Shown: positions 17,961 to 27,524 of the stretch, in pieces
How the letters are laid out: every line of letters begins with the position of its first letter
Numbering within the stretch: the first letter of the stretch is position 1
Assembly (NCBI RefSeq): GCF_000960995.1
Contig: NZ_CP009434.1
Span: 558,001 to 622,000, forward strand
DNA from: Burkholderia glumae LMG 2196 = ATCC 33617
Lineage (GTDB): Bacteria > Pseudomonadota > Gammaproteobacteria > Burkholderiales > Burkholderiaceae
Direction: 5' to 3'
DNA: 64,000 nt
Made by a program: the position numbers and the translations under genes
The notes under the pieces: model-generated
Databases searched by the model: none
What the model was told of the DNA's origin: nothing
What the model saw: the letters and a program-made list of their open reading frames with translations, nothing else

Positions 17961-19583
17961 TCAGGTGACGGAGAGCATGGGCATGGGGGTCGCCCGTTGC
18001 GAGGGTCGGGCCGCCGCGGTGACGGGGCGGCGCGCGTCGCCTTCGAGCCGGAACGCGGCCACGGTATCGGCCAGCGCGTCGGCCTGGTTGCGCAGCGCCT
18101 GCGCCGCCGCGGCGCTTTCCTCGACCAGCGCCGCGTTCTCCTGCGTGACCTGATCCATCTGCGTGATGGCGTGGTTGATCTGCTCGATGCCGTCGCTCTG
18201 CTCGCGGCTCGACGCGCTCATCTCGTTGACGATCGACGACACCGCCGTGATGCTCTTGACCACCTGCCGGATCGTCTCGCCGGCCTGCTCGACGATGCCG
18301 GTGCCCACCCCGACGTGGCTGACCGAATCGTCGATCAGCGTCTTGATCTCCTTGGCCGCCACCGCGCTGCGCTGCGCGAGGCTGCGCACCTCGCCCGCCA
18401 CCACCGCGAAGCCGCGGCCGTTCTCGCCGGCGCGCGCGGCCTCCACCGCCGCGTTCAGCGCGAGGATGTTGGTCTGGAACGCGATGCCCTCGATCACGCC
18501 GATGATCTCCACCACCTTGCGCGAGGAGGCATCGATCGCGTTCATGGTGTCCACCACGCGGTCTACCGCCTCGCCGCCCTTCACGGCCACCGCCGAGGCG
18601 TCGCCCGCGATCTGGTTGGCCTGCTGCGCGTTGCTGGCGTTCTGCTTGACGGTGGAGGTGAGCTGCTCCATCGCGGCGGCGGTCTGTTCCAGCGCGCTCG
18701 CCTGCTGCTCGGTGCGCGTGGAGAGATCCATGTTGCCGCTCGCCACTTCCTGCGAGGCGAGCGTGATGGCGTGGGTGCCGCCGCGCACGTTGCCGACGAT
18801 GGTGTTGAGGCCCTCGATCATCTTGCCGAGCGCGACCAGCAGGCGCGAGACCTCGTCGCGGCCCGTCACGTCGAGCCGATGCGTGAGGTCGCCGCTCGCC
18901 ACGGCCTCGGCCAGCGCCACCGCGCCGTGGATCGGCCGGGTGATGCTGCGCGTGATGAACCAGCCGGTCAGCACCGAGGCCACCAGCGCGCAGAGCGCGA
19001 TGACGCCCATCTGCAGCTTGGCCCAGTGGCCCTCGGCCGTGGCCTCGGCGACGTCGTTGTTCATCTGGGCCGCCTGGAAGTCGACCATCTTGTCGACCAG
19101 CGTGTAGTAGTCGTCCTGCAGACGCGCCATGTCGCCCTGGTAGAGGTCGCGCGCGCCGTTACGATCGTTGGCGGCCACCAGCTCGAAGAATTTCTTGACG
19201 CTCTGGCCGTAGGCGCTGCGCGCTTCGAACTGACTCCTGAACAGCGCGCGGCTCGGCTCGTCGGTCAGCTGCTTTTCGAATTTCGCGTAAGTGTCGGCGT
19301 TCAACTTGCGGATGACGGCATAGTCATCCATGTACCGTTTCGCCTGGTCCGCCGTGGTGGCCAGCAGCAGGTGGCTGAGAATGGCGTTGGCCTTGTAGCC
19401 GTTGTTCTTGATCTGACTGCTGGCGGCGATTAGCGAATAACGCTGACCGACGATGCCGTTCATGCGGTCGACGCTCGATTCGATGTGGCGGATGCCGAGC
19501 AACGTCGTGCCGATCAGCAGCAAGACGACGATTCCGAATGCCGCGCTTAAACGAACCCCGATTTTCAAGTCGGAAATTTTCAT
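17961..19583 (-). CDS. Methyl-accepting chemotaxis protein
   Basis: A 540-residue transmembrane receptor. An N-terminal helix (about 10-32) and a second one (about 190-212) bracket a periplasmic four-helix ligand domain of the Tar/4HB type (GIRHIESSVDRMNGIVGQR). A HAMP domain (RSITRPIHGAVALAEAVASG) leads to the cytoplasmic signalling hairpin with the invariant GIAFQTNILALNAAVEAAR tip. The start MKISDLKIG at 19583 is preceded by AAGGAAA. The C-terminus has no NWETF-type CheR-docking pentapeptide. The ligand is unknown. Confidence 0.93.
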   Translation of the reverse strand: MKISDLKIGVRLSAAFGIVVLLLIGTTLLGIRHIESSVDRMNGIVGQRYSLIAASSQIKNNGYKANAILSHLLLATTADQAKRYMDDYAVIRKLNADTYAKFEKQLTDEPSRALFRSQFEARSAYGQSVKKFFELVAANDRNGARDLYQGDMARLQDDYYTLVDKMVDFQAAQMNNDVAEATAEGHWAKLQMGVIALCALVASVLTGWFITRSITRPIHGAVALAEAVASGDLTHRLDVTGRDEVSRLLVALGKMIEGLNTIVGNVRGGTHAITLASQEVASGNMDLSTRTEQQASALEQTAAAMEQLTSTVKQNASNAQQANQIAGDASAVAVKGGEAVDRVVDTMNAIDASSRKVVEIIGVIEGIAFQTNILALNAAVEAARAGENGRGFAVVAGEVRSLAQRSAVAAKEIKTLIDDSVSHVGVGTGIVEQAGETIRQVVKSITAVSSIVNEMSASSREQSDGIEQINHAITQMDQVTQENAALVEESAAAAQALRNQADALADTVAAFRLEGDARRPVTAAARPSQRATPMPMLSVT

Positions 19584-20529
19584 GGTGCATTTCCTTGTCA
19601 AGAACACCTTTTTTAATAGTGCATTCCTTTCTTCGGGGACCGAACCCGCCACCACCAGACTGCGTCTTTATCAGTCGTCGATGGCGAATTCGGCCCGTTG
19701 CGCGATCAGGGTTTCCTGGCGTGGATACCGGATCGGGCGGCCGAAGAACTGCAGGCCCCGGGCACTATCTCTCAGGCATGTTTACGGCATGGGCCTCAAA
19801 CCTTTGAATTTTTTTTCGACGAATCAGACGTTGCGGCCGCATCGACTTTTCGGCAGTGCGGTGCAATAACGCCCCCGGCCTTTGTGCACGCCGTTTCGGT
19901 GGTTCGTTCGCTGTTCTGCGGAAATAGGAATTCGATCGCGATGCGATTTATCCAGGAATAAGAACAGCAATTTTTATGGGTCAGATTGCCGCAACTATTG
20001 AAAAGGGGCCTATGAGACGCGGCCATGCCGGCGACGCCACGGACCGGGCGGTGAAGTCCGCCGAATCGACCGCCCGCCCGGCGACACCGACGGATTTCGC
20101 CGGGCGGGCAGGCGACAGCCGGCGCGGGCGGCGCCTGACGGCTGGCCGCTGGCGCGGCCGGGCAGGCGGCCACCCGCGCCGCGCGCTGCGTCCAGCCTCC
20201 AGGCACGAACGTCGCCGGCGGGGCGGTGCCGACGCGGTGCGGGCGGCCGTCACGGCCGGGCGCGGGCGGCAAGGGCGGCAAGGGCGGCAAGGGCGGCAAG
20301 GGCGGCAAGGGCGGCAAGGGCGGCAAGGGCGGGCCGTCTGGACGGCGGCCCGGCGCCGGGCCATGGCCGGCGGGGCGGGGCCGGCGGGGCGGGGCCGGTG
20401 CGGCATGGCGCGGACGGTCCGGGCGGCGCTCCGCGCCGGGCCGCCGATACGGGTACGATCAAGCTTGTTGCGTTTCCGGCCGATAAGACGGAGAGCAGCA
20501 CGCCAGTTTGGCGTGTCACCGGAGATTGC
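19584..20529. other. Gene-free interval between chemoreceptor and EAL gene
   Basis: About 950 bp without a recognisable gene. The first 370 bp are comparatively AT-rich and probably hold the promoter of the minus-strand receptor. The right part is very GC-rich and contains a 9-bp tandem repeat (20264-20326) plus smaller G-rich duplications up to about 20420. Confidence 0.5.
20264..20326 (+). repeat. Nonanucleotide tandem repeat (GGGCGGCAA x7)
   Basis: Seven perfect back-to-back copies of GGGCGGCAA followed by a partial eighth copy (GGGCGG). It lies about 200 bp upstream of the EAL-domain gene at 20530. The identity between copies suggests recent expansion. Copies are a multiple of three long, so reading frames through it stay open but are Gly/Lys-rich artefacts. 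Confidence 0.95.
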
Positions 20530-21336
20530 ATGAACGACAAACCCATCCTCATCCATCCGGCGGACGGCGCCGTGCCCGCCCAATGCACGGGCTGCCGGAC
20601 CCCGCCCGGTCAATTCGGGAAACTCAGGTTTGCGTTCCAGCCGATCGTCGACACCGGCACCGGCGCCGCCTATGCCTACGAGGCGCTGGTGCGCGGTCCC
20701 AACGGCGAGCCGGCCGCGGCGGTGCTGGAGACGGTCGACGAGGCGAGCCGCTACCATTTCGATCAACGCTGCCGGACCTCGGCCATCGAACAGGCCGCGG
20801 CGCTGAACATCGACGTGCATCTGTCGATCAATTTCATGCCGAACGCCGTCTATCGGCCCGAAGCCTGCATCCGCAGTACGCTCGAGGCCGCCGAGAAATT
20901 CCAGTTTCCGAGCGATCGCATCATTTTCGAGACGGTCGAGGGCGAGAACATCCTCGGCCGCTCGCATCTCGTGGATATTTTCCGCTCCTATCGCAGCTTC
21001 GGGTTTCAGACCGCCATCGACGATTTCGGCGCGGGCTTTTCCGGGCTGAAGCTGCTGGCCGACTTCCAGCCCGATCTGATCAAGCTGGACATGGATCTGG
21101 TGCGCGGCGTCGACACCAACGCCGCCCGGCAAAGCATCGTGCGTGGCGTGGTGTCGATGTGCCGCGAGCTGGACATCCGCGTCATCGCCGAAGGCGTCGA
21201 GACGCTCGGCGAGCGCGATTTCTTCACGGCGCACGGCGTCTCGCTGATGCAGGGCTATCTGTTCGCGAAGCCCGCGTTCCATTCGACGCCCGAGCCCGGC
21301 GCCGAGTGGCTGGCCGGGGCCGCGCGACTGTCCTGA
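20530..21336 (+). CDS. EAL-domain cyclic-di-GMP phosphodiesterase
   Basis: A 268-residue soluble protein that is almost only an EAL domain, hydrolysing c-di-GMP to pGpG. The full catalytic set is present: YEALVRG (EAL signature), NFMPNAVY (metal Asn), ETVEGE, AIDDFGAGFSGL (DDFG), IKLDMDLV, IAEGVET and QGYLFAKP. It has no sensory domain, only a short N-terminal segment with a CxxC (AQCTGCRTPP) that might bind metal or be redox-active (inference). The start at 20530 is fixed by GGAGA 5 nt upstream; longer in-frame extensions cover low-complexity sequence. It could counteract cellulose synthesis driven by PilZ-containing BcsA. Confidence 0.9.
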   Translation: MNDKPILIHPADGAVPAQCTGCRTPPGQFGKLRFAFQPIVDTGTGAAYAYEALVRGPNGEPAAAVLETVDEASRYHFDQRCRTSAIEQAAALNIDVHLSINFMPNAVYRPEACIRSTLEAAEKFQFPSDRIIFETVEGENILGRSHLVDIFRSYRSFGFQTAIDDFGAGFSGLKLLADFQPDLIKLDMDLVRGVDTNAARQSIVRGVVSMCRELDIRVIAEGVETLGERDFFTAHGVSLMQGYLFAKPAFHSTPEPGAEWLAGAARLS

Positions 21337-21343
21337 CCGGGCG

Positions 21344-21377
21344 GGGCGGCTCTGCCGCTCGGGCGATGATTTTTTTT
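21344..21377 (+). terminator. Possible intrinsic terminator after the EAL gene
   Basis: A 7-bp GC stem with one G:U pair (21344-21350 / 21354-21360, loop TCT) begins 7 nt after the EAL stop codon and is followed, after 9 nt, by eight T residues (21370-21377). The spacer between stem and T-run is longer than ideal. Confidence 0.4.
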
Positions 21378-21822
21378 GGGGCGCGACCCCTTAAGGTGCC
21401 GGAACCTCGCGGCCGAGGCCGACGAGGGCGCGTAGCCGAAATTGAAGGGGACCGATTCGGCGCGGCGCCCGCTTCCGGGCATCGCGAGCGCGCCCCGGCT
21501 GCCGGCTGCGCGGCGCCCGCCATCGCGACCGAGCCCAAGCTCAAGCTCTGCTGCGGGCATGTTCTCCGCCGCCGGTGGCTCGGCCCGTGCAACCGCTCCG
21601 ATCCCGGTATCGGCCCAATGTCGAGGTTCGCGAACCGCCGCGAGGCCCCGGCGGCCCCTGGCCGGGGGCGGGCGCCGCAGCCTGTTCCCCGCCGGCCTGA
21701 GCTGGGCGAGCCCCGCGGGGCGAGCGAGACACCGGCACGCGGCTCGCGTAGGATCGTCGACTCCGGCGAAGCGCCGTCCCGCGATTCGCCCAGCTTCTTC
21801 GTTCGGCACCTCCGGAGCCCCC
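21378..21822. other. Gene-free interval upstream of the P450 gene
   Basis: About 445 bp of GC-rich sequence. In-frame upstream extension of the P450 covers it but is Arg/Pro/Ala-rich and resembles nothing. GGAG at 21814-21817 is the ribosome-binding site for the P450. No clear promoter motif was found. Confidence 0.4.
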
Positions 21823-23034
21823 ATGTCCGATCCCGAGATTCAGCAGGTTTCCCTCTACGATCTGTTCCAGCCGCGCTGGCGTGCCGATCCCTATCCGCTG
21901 TACCGCCGCCTGCGTGACGAGAGCCCGGTCCACGCGGACCCGAACGGCAACGGCTGGATCGTCTCGCGCCACGCCGACGTGGTGGCGGTGCTCGACGACG
22001 CGCGTTTCTCGGCCGCGCGCCTGGGCGGCATCGAGGACCCGGGCGGCGCCGAGCAGCTGATCCGCCGCACGCTGTCGAGGCAGATGCTGTTCCTCGACGG
22101 TGCCGATCACACGCGCCTGCGCAAGCTGTTCGCGAAGGCCTTCACGCCGCGCCGGCTCGACACCTTCCGGCCGCGCATCGAGGCACTCGCGCAGCGGATG
22201 CTGGCGGCCCGGAAGGGGCACACGATCGACTTCATCGGCGAGTTCGCGGTGCCGTTGCCGGTGATGGTGATCGCCCTGGTGCTCGGCGTGCCGATGGACG
22301 CGCATGCGCAACTGCACGACTGGTCGCTCGCGTTCGGCAGCGTGATCAGCGGCCGGATGCTGTCGGAGGCGGAGACGGCGCACGCGGAGGCCGGCATCGC
22401 CGCGTTCGGTGCGTATTTCGCGGCGCTGATCCGCGAGCGCCGGCGCGAGCCCTGCGACGACATGCTCAGCGATCTGCTCGCGGCCGAGGAGGCCGGCGAC
22501 CGCCTGGACGAGCCGGAGCTGATCGCGAACCTGATCCTGCTGCTGGCGGCGGGGCACGCCACCACCACCCACCTGCTCGGCAACGGCCTGCTCGCGCTGT
22601 CGCGCGAGCGCGAGCAGTGGCGGCTGCTGGCCGACGACCCCGCCATCGCGCCGGCTGCCGTCAACGAGCTGCTGCGCTTCGACGCGCCGGTGCAGCTGAC
22701 GGGGCGCGCCGCGCGGGAAGACGTCGAACTGGGCGGACAGCGGCTGCCGAAGGGCGCCTATGTCTATACGCTGCTGGGCGCGGCGAACCGCGACGAGCGC
22801 CATTTCGCGGCGCCGGACACGCTCGACGTGCGGCGGCCCGTGTCGCGCGTGCTCTCGTTCGGGCACGGCGTGCATACCTGCCTCGGCGCGCTGCTCGCGC
22901 GCATCGAGGCGCAGATCGTGTTCACTTCGCTGGCCGCGCTGTATCCCGGCATCGAGGTGGATGCGCAACAGGCGCAGCGCACCGAGAGCCTGTCGTTCCG
23001 CGGGCTGCGCAGCCTGCCGGTACGGCTGGTGTGA
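21823..23034 (+). CDS. Cytochrome P450
   Basis: A 403-residue soluble class I bacterial P450 (CYP107-like style). Signature elements in order: WRADPYPLYRRLRDESPVH near the N-terminus, LFLDGADHTRLRKLFAKAFT (C-helix region), the I-helix AGHATTTHLL (A/GGxxT), ExxR in NELLRFDAPVQ, and the haem loop FGHGVHTCLGA with the cysteine ligand. It needs a ferredoxin and ferredoxin reductase from elsewhere, since neither is adjacent. The start follows GGAG at 5-6 nt. Substrate unknown; no biosynthetic cluster flanks it. Confidence 0.93.
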   Translation: MSDPEIQQVSLYDLFQPRWRADPYPLYRRLRDESPVHADPNGNGWIVSRHADVVAVLDDARFSAARLGGIEDPGGAEQLIRRTLSRQMLFLDGADHTRLRKLFAKAFTPRRLDTFRPRIEALAQRMLAARKGHTIDFIGEFAVPLPVMVIALVLGVPMDAHAQLHDWSLAFGSVISGRMLSEAETAHAEAGIAAFGAYFAALIRERRREPCDDMLSDLLAAEEAGDRLDEPELIANLILLLAAGHATTTHLLGNGLLALSREREQWRLLADDPAIAPAAVNELLRFDAPVQLTGRAAREDVELGGQRLPKGAYVYTLLGAANRDERHFAAPDTLDVRRPVSRVLSFGHGVHTCLGALLARIEAQIVFTSLAALYPGIEVDAQQAQRTESLSFRGLRSLPVRLV

Positions 23035-23202
23035 GCGGCCCGTGCCGTCGGGGTTGCGCCCGCGAACACCCTCGACTGGCCTGAAGGTCGAAGCCGGCGC
23101 GCGCCTGGGGCGGGCGGCTCGCAACGATGCTGCCGTACCGCACCTCGCGCGAGCGCTCGCTGCCGCCCAGCGGCGAACTGCCGTGCGATCCAGCCAGGGA
23201 GC

Positions 23203-23385
23203 GCGAAGCGCCGGACCGAACACGGCAGCGGACCCGGCAAGTATCGTTGGGTGGTCGAACGCACGGCACGCCTGGCTTCACCGTTTACGTCGCCTACGGA
23301 CTCGCTTCGAGCGACGTGCTGACGTTCACGCAACCATGCTTGAGACTCGCCGGTGCGCTTGTGTGGTGGAACATATTTAGGCATA
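23203..23385 (+). pseudogene. IS5-family transposase remnant (C-terminus, frameshifted)
   Basis: Reading through two frame changes recovers the C-terminus of an IS5-type DDE transposase: TEHGSGPGKYRWVVERT in one frame, then (after one extra G near 23260) HAWLHRLRRLRTRFERRADV in the next, then LRLAGALVWWNIF in a third. The catalytic E region (VVERTHAWLHR) is preserved but the rest of the gene is absent. Too decayed to act; it shows a past insertion between the P450 and the vgrG operon. Confidence 0.8.
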
Positions 23386-23994
23386 CCGAACAGAATTTGA
23401 ACCGGCCTGTCAGAGAGGCCCCACGCGAAGCGCGAAGGCCCGGCCCGCAGCGCAGGACGACGCCCGGCCCGTCATGTCGATCGAACGGCCGATCAGCTGG
23501 CCTTCGACGACCGCGTAGATACAACGGGCTGACCTGCACAATCGGCAAGCATGCAGCATGCGGCACGGTTCGCGCAGGCGGGCTTCTCCCTTGCTGCGGC
23601 GGCCACCGGGCGCAATCGCCGATTCCGTCCACCCGCTCGCCGGCAGCGCGTCCATCACTACGCAGCGCAATCAGCCTCTCCTGACAAATGATTTACCAAG
23701 TATTTTTAATTGCTTTCGTTCAGCGAAATTATTATGTCGCACCGCTGCTGTAAGGCAAATGGAATTGCTTCGTGGATGCGCTGCCATGCTTCGATTGGAC
23801 AGGAAAAAATGACTTGTCTGCGGCAGGGCATCTGGCTTATTTGCCGATATGGACGTGAATTACGATTTTCAGTGGGAAAGAATTGTAAACCCCAGGCGAT
23901 CCAGCCCGATTGACTGTCGGATGGCATTGCTAGAAGCCCTCCGCCATCTCTAAAATCCGAACCGGTCGAAAACATAAAACTTCCGGTACGGCGC
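23386..23994. other. Gene-free interval before the vgrG operon
   Basis: About 600 bp. The first 300 bp are GC-rich with no recognisable product on either strand (a minus-strand frame at 23410-23670 is unconvincing). The last 300 bp are distinctly more AT-rich and probably contain the promoter for the type VI cargo operon. No consensus sigma54 or sigma70 pair could be fixed. Confidence 0.4.
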
Positions 23995-26529
23995 ATGGCT
24001 TCCGAATCGCTGAGCAGAACATTACGAGGTGGTTATGCGCAGTTCGAGCGCGTGGTCAAACTCGACACGCCCGCAGGCCCCGACCGGTTGGTGCCGCTCT
24101 GGGTCAAGGGCACTGCCCGCCTGGGCCGGGACTACGAATTCGTCGTCGAGGCCGCCGCGCTGCTCGACGGCGGCGACATCGATGCACGGGCCATACTCGG
24201 CTCAGCGGTCACCTTGTGGATCAGGCAAACCGACCGCTCCTACATGCCCATTCACGGCTACGTTCATCACTTCGCCGAATTGGGCGCGGACGGCTCGTGC
24301 GCCTACTATCAACTCCGATTCTCGTCGTGGCTCTACTTCCTGCGCTTGCGCCGCGATCAGCGTGACTGGCAAGAAACGACCGGCGAACAAATTCTGATCG
24401 ACGTTTTTCGAGCCCACCCTCAGGCAACCACACATAACGCCTACCGTTTCGATCTGAACGAGCCGATGCCGGCATATTCCTACCGCATGCAGTGGGAAAC
24501 CGATCTGAATTTCGTGTACCGGAGCATGGAGGAAGCCGGCGTGTTCGGGCGCTTCGAATTTGCCGAAGACGGCCGCTCGCATACGTTCGTCGTGACGGAC
24601 AGCGTCTCTCAGGTGCCGGTGCTCAAGCAGAGTGTCGTGCAGCTCAGCCACGCGGGCGATAACGAGGAGTTCGACGGCTTCGTCTCGTTTCGCGAGCGGA
24701 TGCAGTTGCAAAGCGCGCGACTTACCGCCAACACCTTCGACTACAAGCAACCCAGCGCCGACAAGCGCATCGAATGCGCCACCGCATCGCCGGACGGGCT
24801 GCCGGTTGACGGCGAAGTGTACGACTACACCGGCGCCTATACCTGGGGGGCAGACAGCGACGGTGAGCGTTACGTGCGCAACCGTATCGAGGCGTGGGAA
24901 TCGCAGATCCAGCGATTCGACGCGGTGGGCGGCTTGCGGGCTGCGATGCCCGGCTATCGGTTCACGCTTTCGCGAGGCGCGGCGCTCGACAGCGGCCAGT
25001 CAGGCGACAACGAATACGTCATTCTCGGTGTGGACTGGATGATCCGCAACAACGTGCCGGGCCTGGACGCCTATCCGTCGCTCGAGGACAGCCTGCGCGA
25101 CGAGCTCGCGGCACGGGCCGCCGGCCGGGCAGGCTCGGCGGGCGGGGACGTGGACGGCAGCCAGGGCTTCTTTCAGGTCAAGGTGGAATTGCAGCGGCGC
25201 AGCACGCCATTCCGCCTGCCTCGGGAGCATCGCAAGCCCACCATGTCGCTGATGAACGCCGTCGTCACCGCACCCAACGGCGAAGAAGTGCTCACCGACC
25301 GCCTGAACCGCGCGAGGCTGCACTTCCCCTGGTATCGCGACGCGCAGGCCTGTTGCTGGGTACGTACGGCGTTTGCCGATGCGGGCTCCCAGCGCGGCGC
25401 GGTTCATCCGCTGCGCGATGGCGATGAAGTTCTCGTGGACTTCGTCGGCGGCGATTGCGACCGCCCCGTGGTGGTTTCGCGTGTCTTCGGCGGCGACACG
25501 CAACCGGTGTGGCACAGCGATGGACTGCTCTCCGGCTATCGGTCGAAGGAATATAGCGGCAGCGGCTACAACCAGCTGGCGCTGGATGATTCGACCGGGC
25601 AAAACCGCGTCCAACTTTACTCGAGCAGCTATCAGACTCACTTGCATCTCGGCTATCTCATCCAGCACGAGAACAATAGCCGCGGAGCCTTCCTGGGCCG
25701 GGGCTTCGACCTCAAATCCGACGCCTACGGCGCCTTGCGGGCCGGTCAGGGATTATTCGTGTCGACGCATCCGACCACAACGGCGCAGCCGCTCGACGTG
25801 GCCCCGGCGGCCGATCAGCTCGCCGGCGCACGTCAGGTTGCCGACCTGGCCTCGCAGGCCAGCGCGGCGAATCGTGCGGAAGGCCTTGACGACGGGTTGC
25901 ACGCACTCGATCGGTTTACGCAGGCGACCCACTACAGCAACGCCGGCAGTGTGGCTGGAGGGCGTACCGCGGGCGGCGGGCAGGGAAGCGCCAACGGCTT
26001 CGCCATGCCGGTCATGCTGCTGGCCAGCCCCGCCGGCATGGGGCTGTCCACGCAGGACTCGCTTCAGGCCACCGCCAGTCAGCACGTCAACGTGGTCAGC
26101 GGCCAGAGCACGCACGTCGCGGCGGGCAAATCGTTTCTCGTGAGCGCGATGGAAAAGCTCAGCCTGTTCGTGCAGAACGCCGGCATGAAGCTTTTTGCGG
26201 CCAAGGGCAAGGTCGAGATTCAGGCGCAAAGCGACGCGATGGCGCTCTCGGCGCTCAAGGATCTGACGATCACGAGCGCCAGCGGGCGGCTCGTGCTGTC
26301 GGCCGACAAGGAAATCTGGATCGGCGCCGGCGGCTCGTATATCAAGATCACGCCGGACCTGATCGAGAACGGCACCACGGGCCAGATCCTCGAAAAATGC
26401 GCGAGCTGGGACAAGCCCGGCGCCGCCTCGATGCGCCTGCCCGCCGAACTCCCGAGCGCGGCAAAGAGCTGCGCATGGAGGATGGGCGGCGCCGCGGCCG
26501 ACAGCGCCTCGAGCGTAGAGCTGGGATGA
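23995..26529 (+). CDS. vgrG: Type VI secretion spike protein VgrG
   Basis: An 844-residue VgrG that trimerises into the tip of the type VI secretion tube and carries the downstream effector. The N-terminal gp27-like part (about 15-370) includes RLVPLWVKGTARLGRDYEFV and YRMQWETDLNFVYRSMEEAG. The gp5/OB-like part (about 400-520) has RLHFPWYRDAQACCWVRTAF. The C-terminal beta-helix and DUF2345 region (about 560-810) has NVVSGQSTHVAAGKSFLVSA and IGAGGSYIKITPDLIENGTT. No extra catalytic C-terminal domain is visible, so it acts as a carrier. It is an orphan: no T6SS structural genes are in the window. The stop overlaps the next ATG (ATGA). Confidence 0.95.
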   Translation: MASESLSRTLRGGYAQFERVVKLDTPAGPDRLVPLWVKGTARLGRDYEFVVEAAALLDGGDIDARAILGSAVTLWIRQTDRSYMPIHGYVHHFAELGADGSCAYYQLRFSSWLYFLRLRRDQRDWQETTGEQILIDVFRAHPQATTHNAYRFDLNEPMPAYSYRMQWETDLNFVYRSMEEAGVFGRFEFAEDGRSHTFVVTDSVSQVPVLKQSVVQLSHAGDNEEFDGFVSFRERMQLQSARLTANTFDYKQPSADKRIECATASPDGLPVDGEVYDYTGAYTWGADSDGERYVRNRIEAWESQIQRFDAVGGLRAAMPGYRFTLSRGAALDSGQSGDNEYVILGVDWMIRNNVPGLDAYPSLEDSLRDELAARAAGRAGSAGGDVDGSQGFFQVKVELQRRSTPFRLPREHRKPTMSLMNAVVTAPNGEEVLTDRLNRARLHFPWYRDAQACCWVRTAFADAGSQRGAVHPLRDGDEVLVDFVGGDCDRPVVVSRVFGGDTQPVWHSDGLLSGYRSKEYSGSGYNQLALDDSTGQNRVQLYSSSYQTHLHLGYLIQHENNSRGAFLGRGFDLKSDAYGALRAGQGLFVSTHPTTTAQPLDVAPAADQLAGARQVADLASQASAANRAEGLDDGLHALDRFTQATHYSNAGSVAGGRTAGGGQGSANGFAMPVMLLASPAGMGLSTQDSLQATASQHVNVVSGQSTHVAAGKSFLVSAMEKLSLFVQNAGMKLFAAKGKVEIQAQSDAMALSALKDLTITSASGRLVLSADKEIWIGAGGSYIKITPDLIENGTTGQILEKCASWDKPGAASMRLPAELPSAAKSCAWRMGGAAADSASSVELG

Positions 26530-27524
26530 CCATGAGCGACCTGAATATGCCCACGCTGGGCAACACCGATCCCACCAGTCCCCCAGCCGTCGAAGCTGTC
26601 GTCGTCGCCTTGCGCAAATATTTCAGCCGCAACCGCGAGATGCACTGCCTGCTGCTCGTCGATCCGCATCCACGTGAGCTGCCGGCGCCAGACAAGGGCA
26701 AACCGTCGCTGCTTGAACTCTCACGCATCACCATACCGATTGGGCACGACGCATTCCCGGCGCATCAGTCGCCCTACCTGCTGGAGCTCGATCCATCGGC
26801 GCCCCAGTTCGGCGCGCTGCTGGCCGACAGCGTGCGCGTCGCGCTGGCGGACCGGCGCCCCGAGGCGATTGCGCGCGGCCCCGGGCAGCGCATCGGCGGC
26901 TGGCTGGCGACGCCCGCACCGGCGCAGGATGTCGCGCGGCACTTGGCGAGCCACGTATTGCAGACCGACGACCAGGGCGTGACATGTGCGCTGCGGTTTT
27001 ACGATTCGCGCGCCCTTGCCCTGCTGTGGCCGGTGTTGACGCTGATGCAGCGTGAAACGTTGCTCGGCCCGGTGAAGGCCTGGCACGCGCTCGATGCCGG
27101 CGCCCTGCCGAAGGCCTACACCGGCCTGTATCCGGCCATGCACAGTGAGCTCGCGCTCAAACCCGAACAGTGGGCCGCGATCCGCCGGCATGGCCTGGTC
27201 AATCGCGCGCTCGCGCTGCATATCAGCGCCACCGGACGACAGCCCGATGCGCAGACGGTGGAAGCTGCGGTGGCTGCCGCCGCCCGCGCGGAACATCACC
27301 GCCTCGCGGATCGCGACGACAAGCTCGCCTTCATCGGTCACGCGCTCGCCTGGCACCCGCACTTCGACACGCATCCGCGGGTGGCCCAGGCGCTCGGCGA
27401 GGTGTCGCCCGAGTACTTCTACACGGCGGCCGTGAGCGAATTGTCGACGGATGAAATCGACGAAATCCGGCGCGGCGAGTGGCATGGCGCACAGAACAAC
27501 GACGGGGATCGATTGCCAGCATGA
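26526..27524 (+). CDS. DUF4123 type VI effector chaperone/adaptor
   Basis: A 332-residue DUF4123 protein. Such proteins (Tap/TEC adaptors) load a specific effector on its cognate VgrG and are not themselves secreted. The domain covers about residues 40-170 (HCLLLVDPHP ... SPYLLELDPSAPQFGALLAD), with the family pattern of CALRFYDSRALALLWPVLT. The C-terminal third is helical and charged. ATG 26526 overlaps the vgrG stop; a second ATG six bases later is also possible. Its position between vgrG and the effector is typical and identifies the effector gene. Confidence 0.85.
   Translation: MTMSDLNMPTLGNTDPTSPPAVEAVVVALRKYFSRNREMHCLLLVDPHPRELPAPDKGKPSLLELSRITIPIGHDAFPAHQSPYLLELDPSAPQFGALLADSVRVALADRRPEAIARGPGQRIGGWLATPAPAQDVARHLASHVLQTDDQGVTCALRFYDSRALALLWPVLTLMQRETLLGPVKAWHALDAGALPKAYTGLYPAMHSELALKPEQWAAIRRHGLVNRALALHISATGRQPDAQTVEAAVAAAARAEHHRLADRDDKLAFIGHALAWHPHFDTHPRVAQALGEVSPEYFYTAAVSELSTDEIDEIRRGEWHGAQNNDGDRLPA

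Noticed and set aside
23844..23856. TGGCTTATTTGCC upstream of vgrG, considered as a sigma54 promoter
   Set aside because: The GG and GC elements are three bases too close for a -24/-12 promoter.
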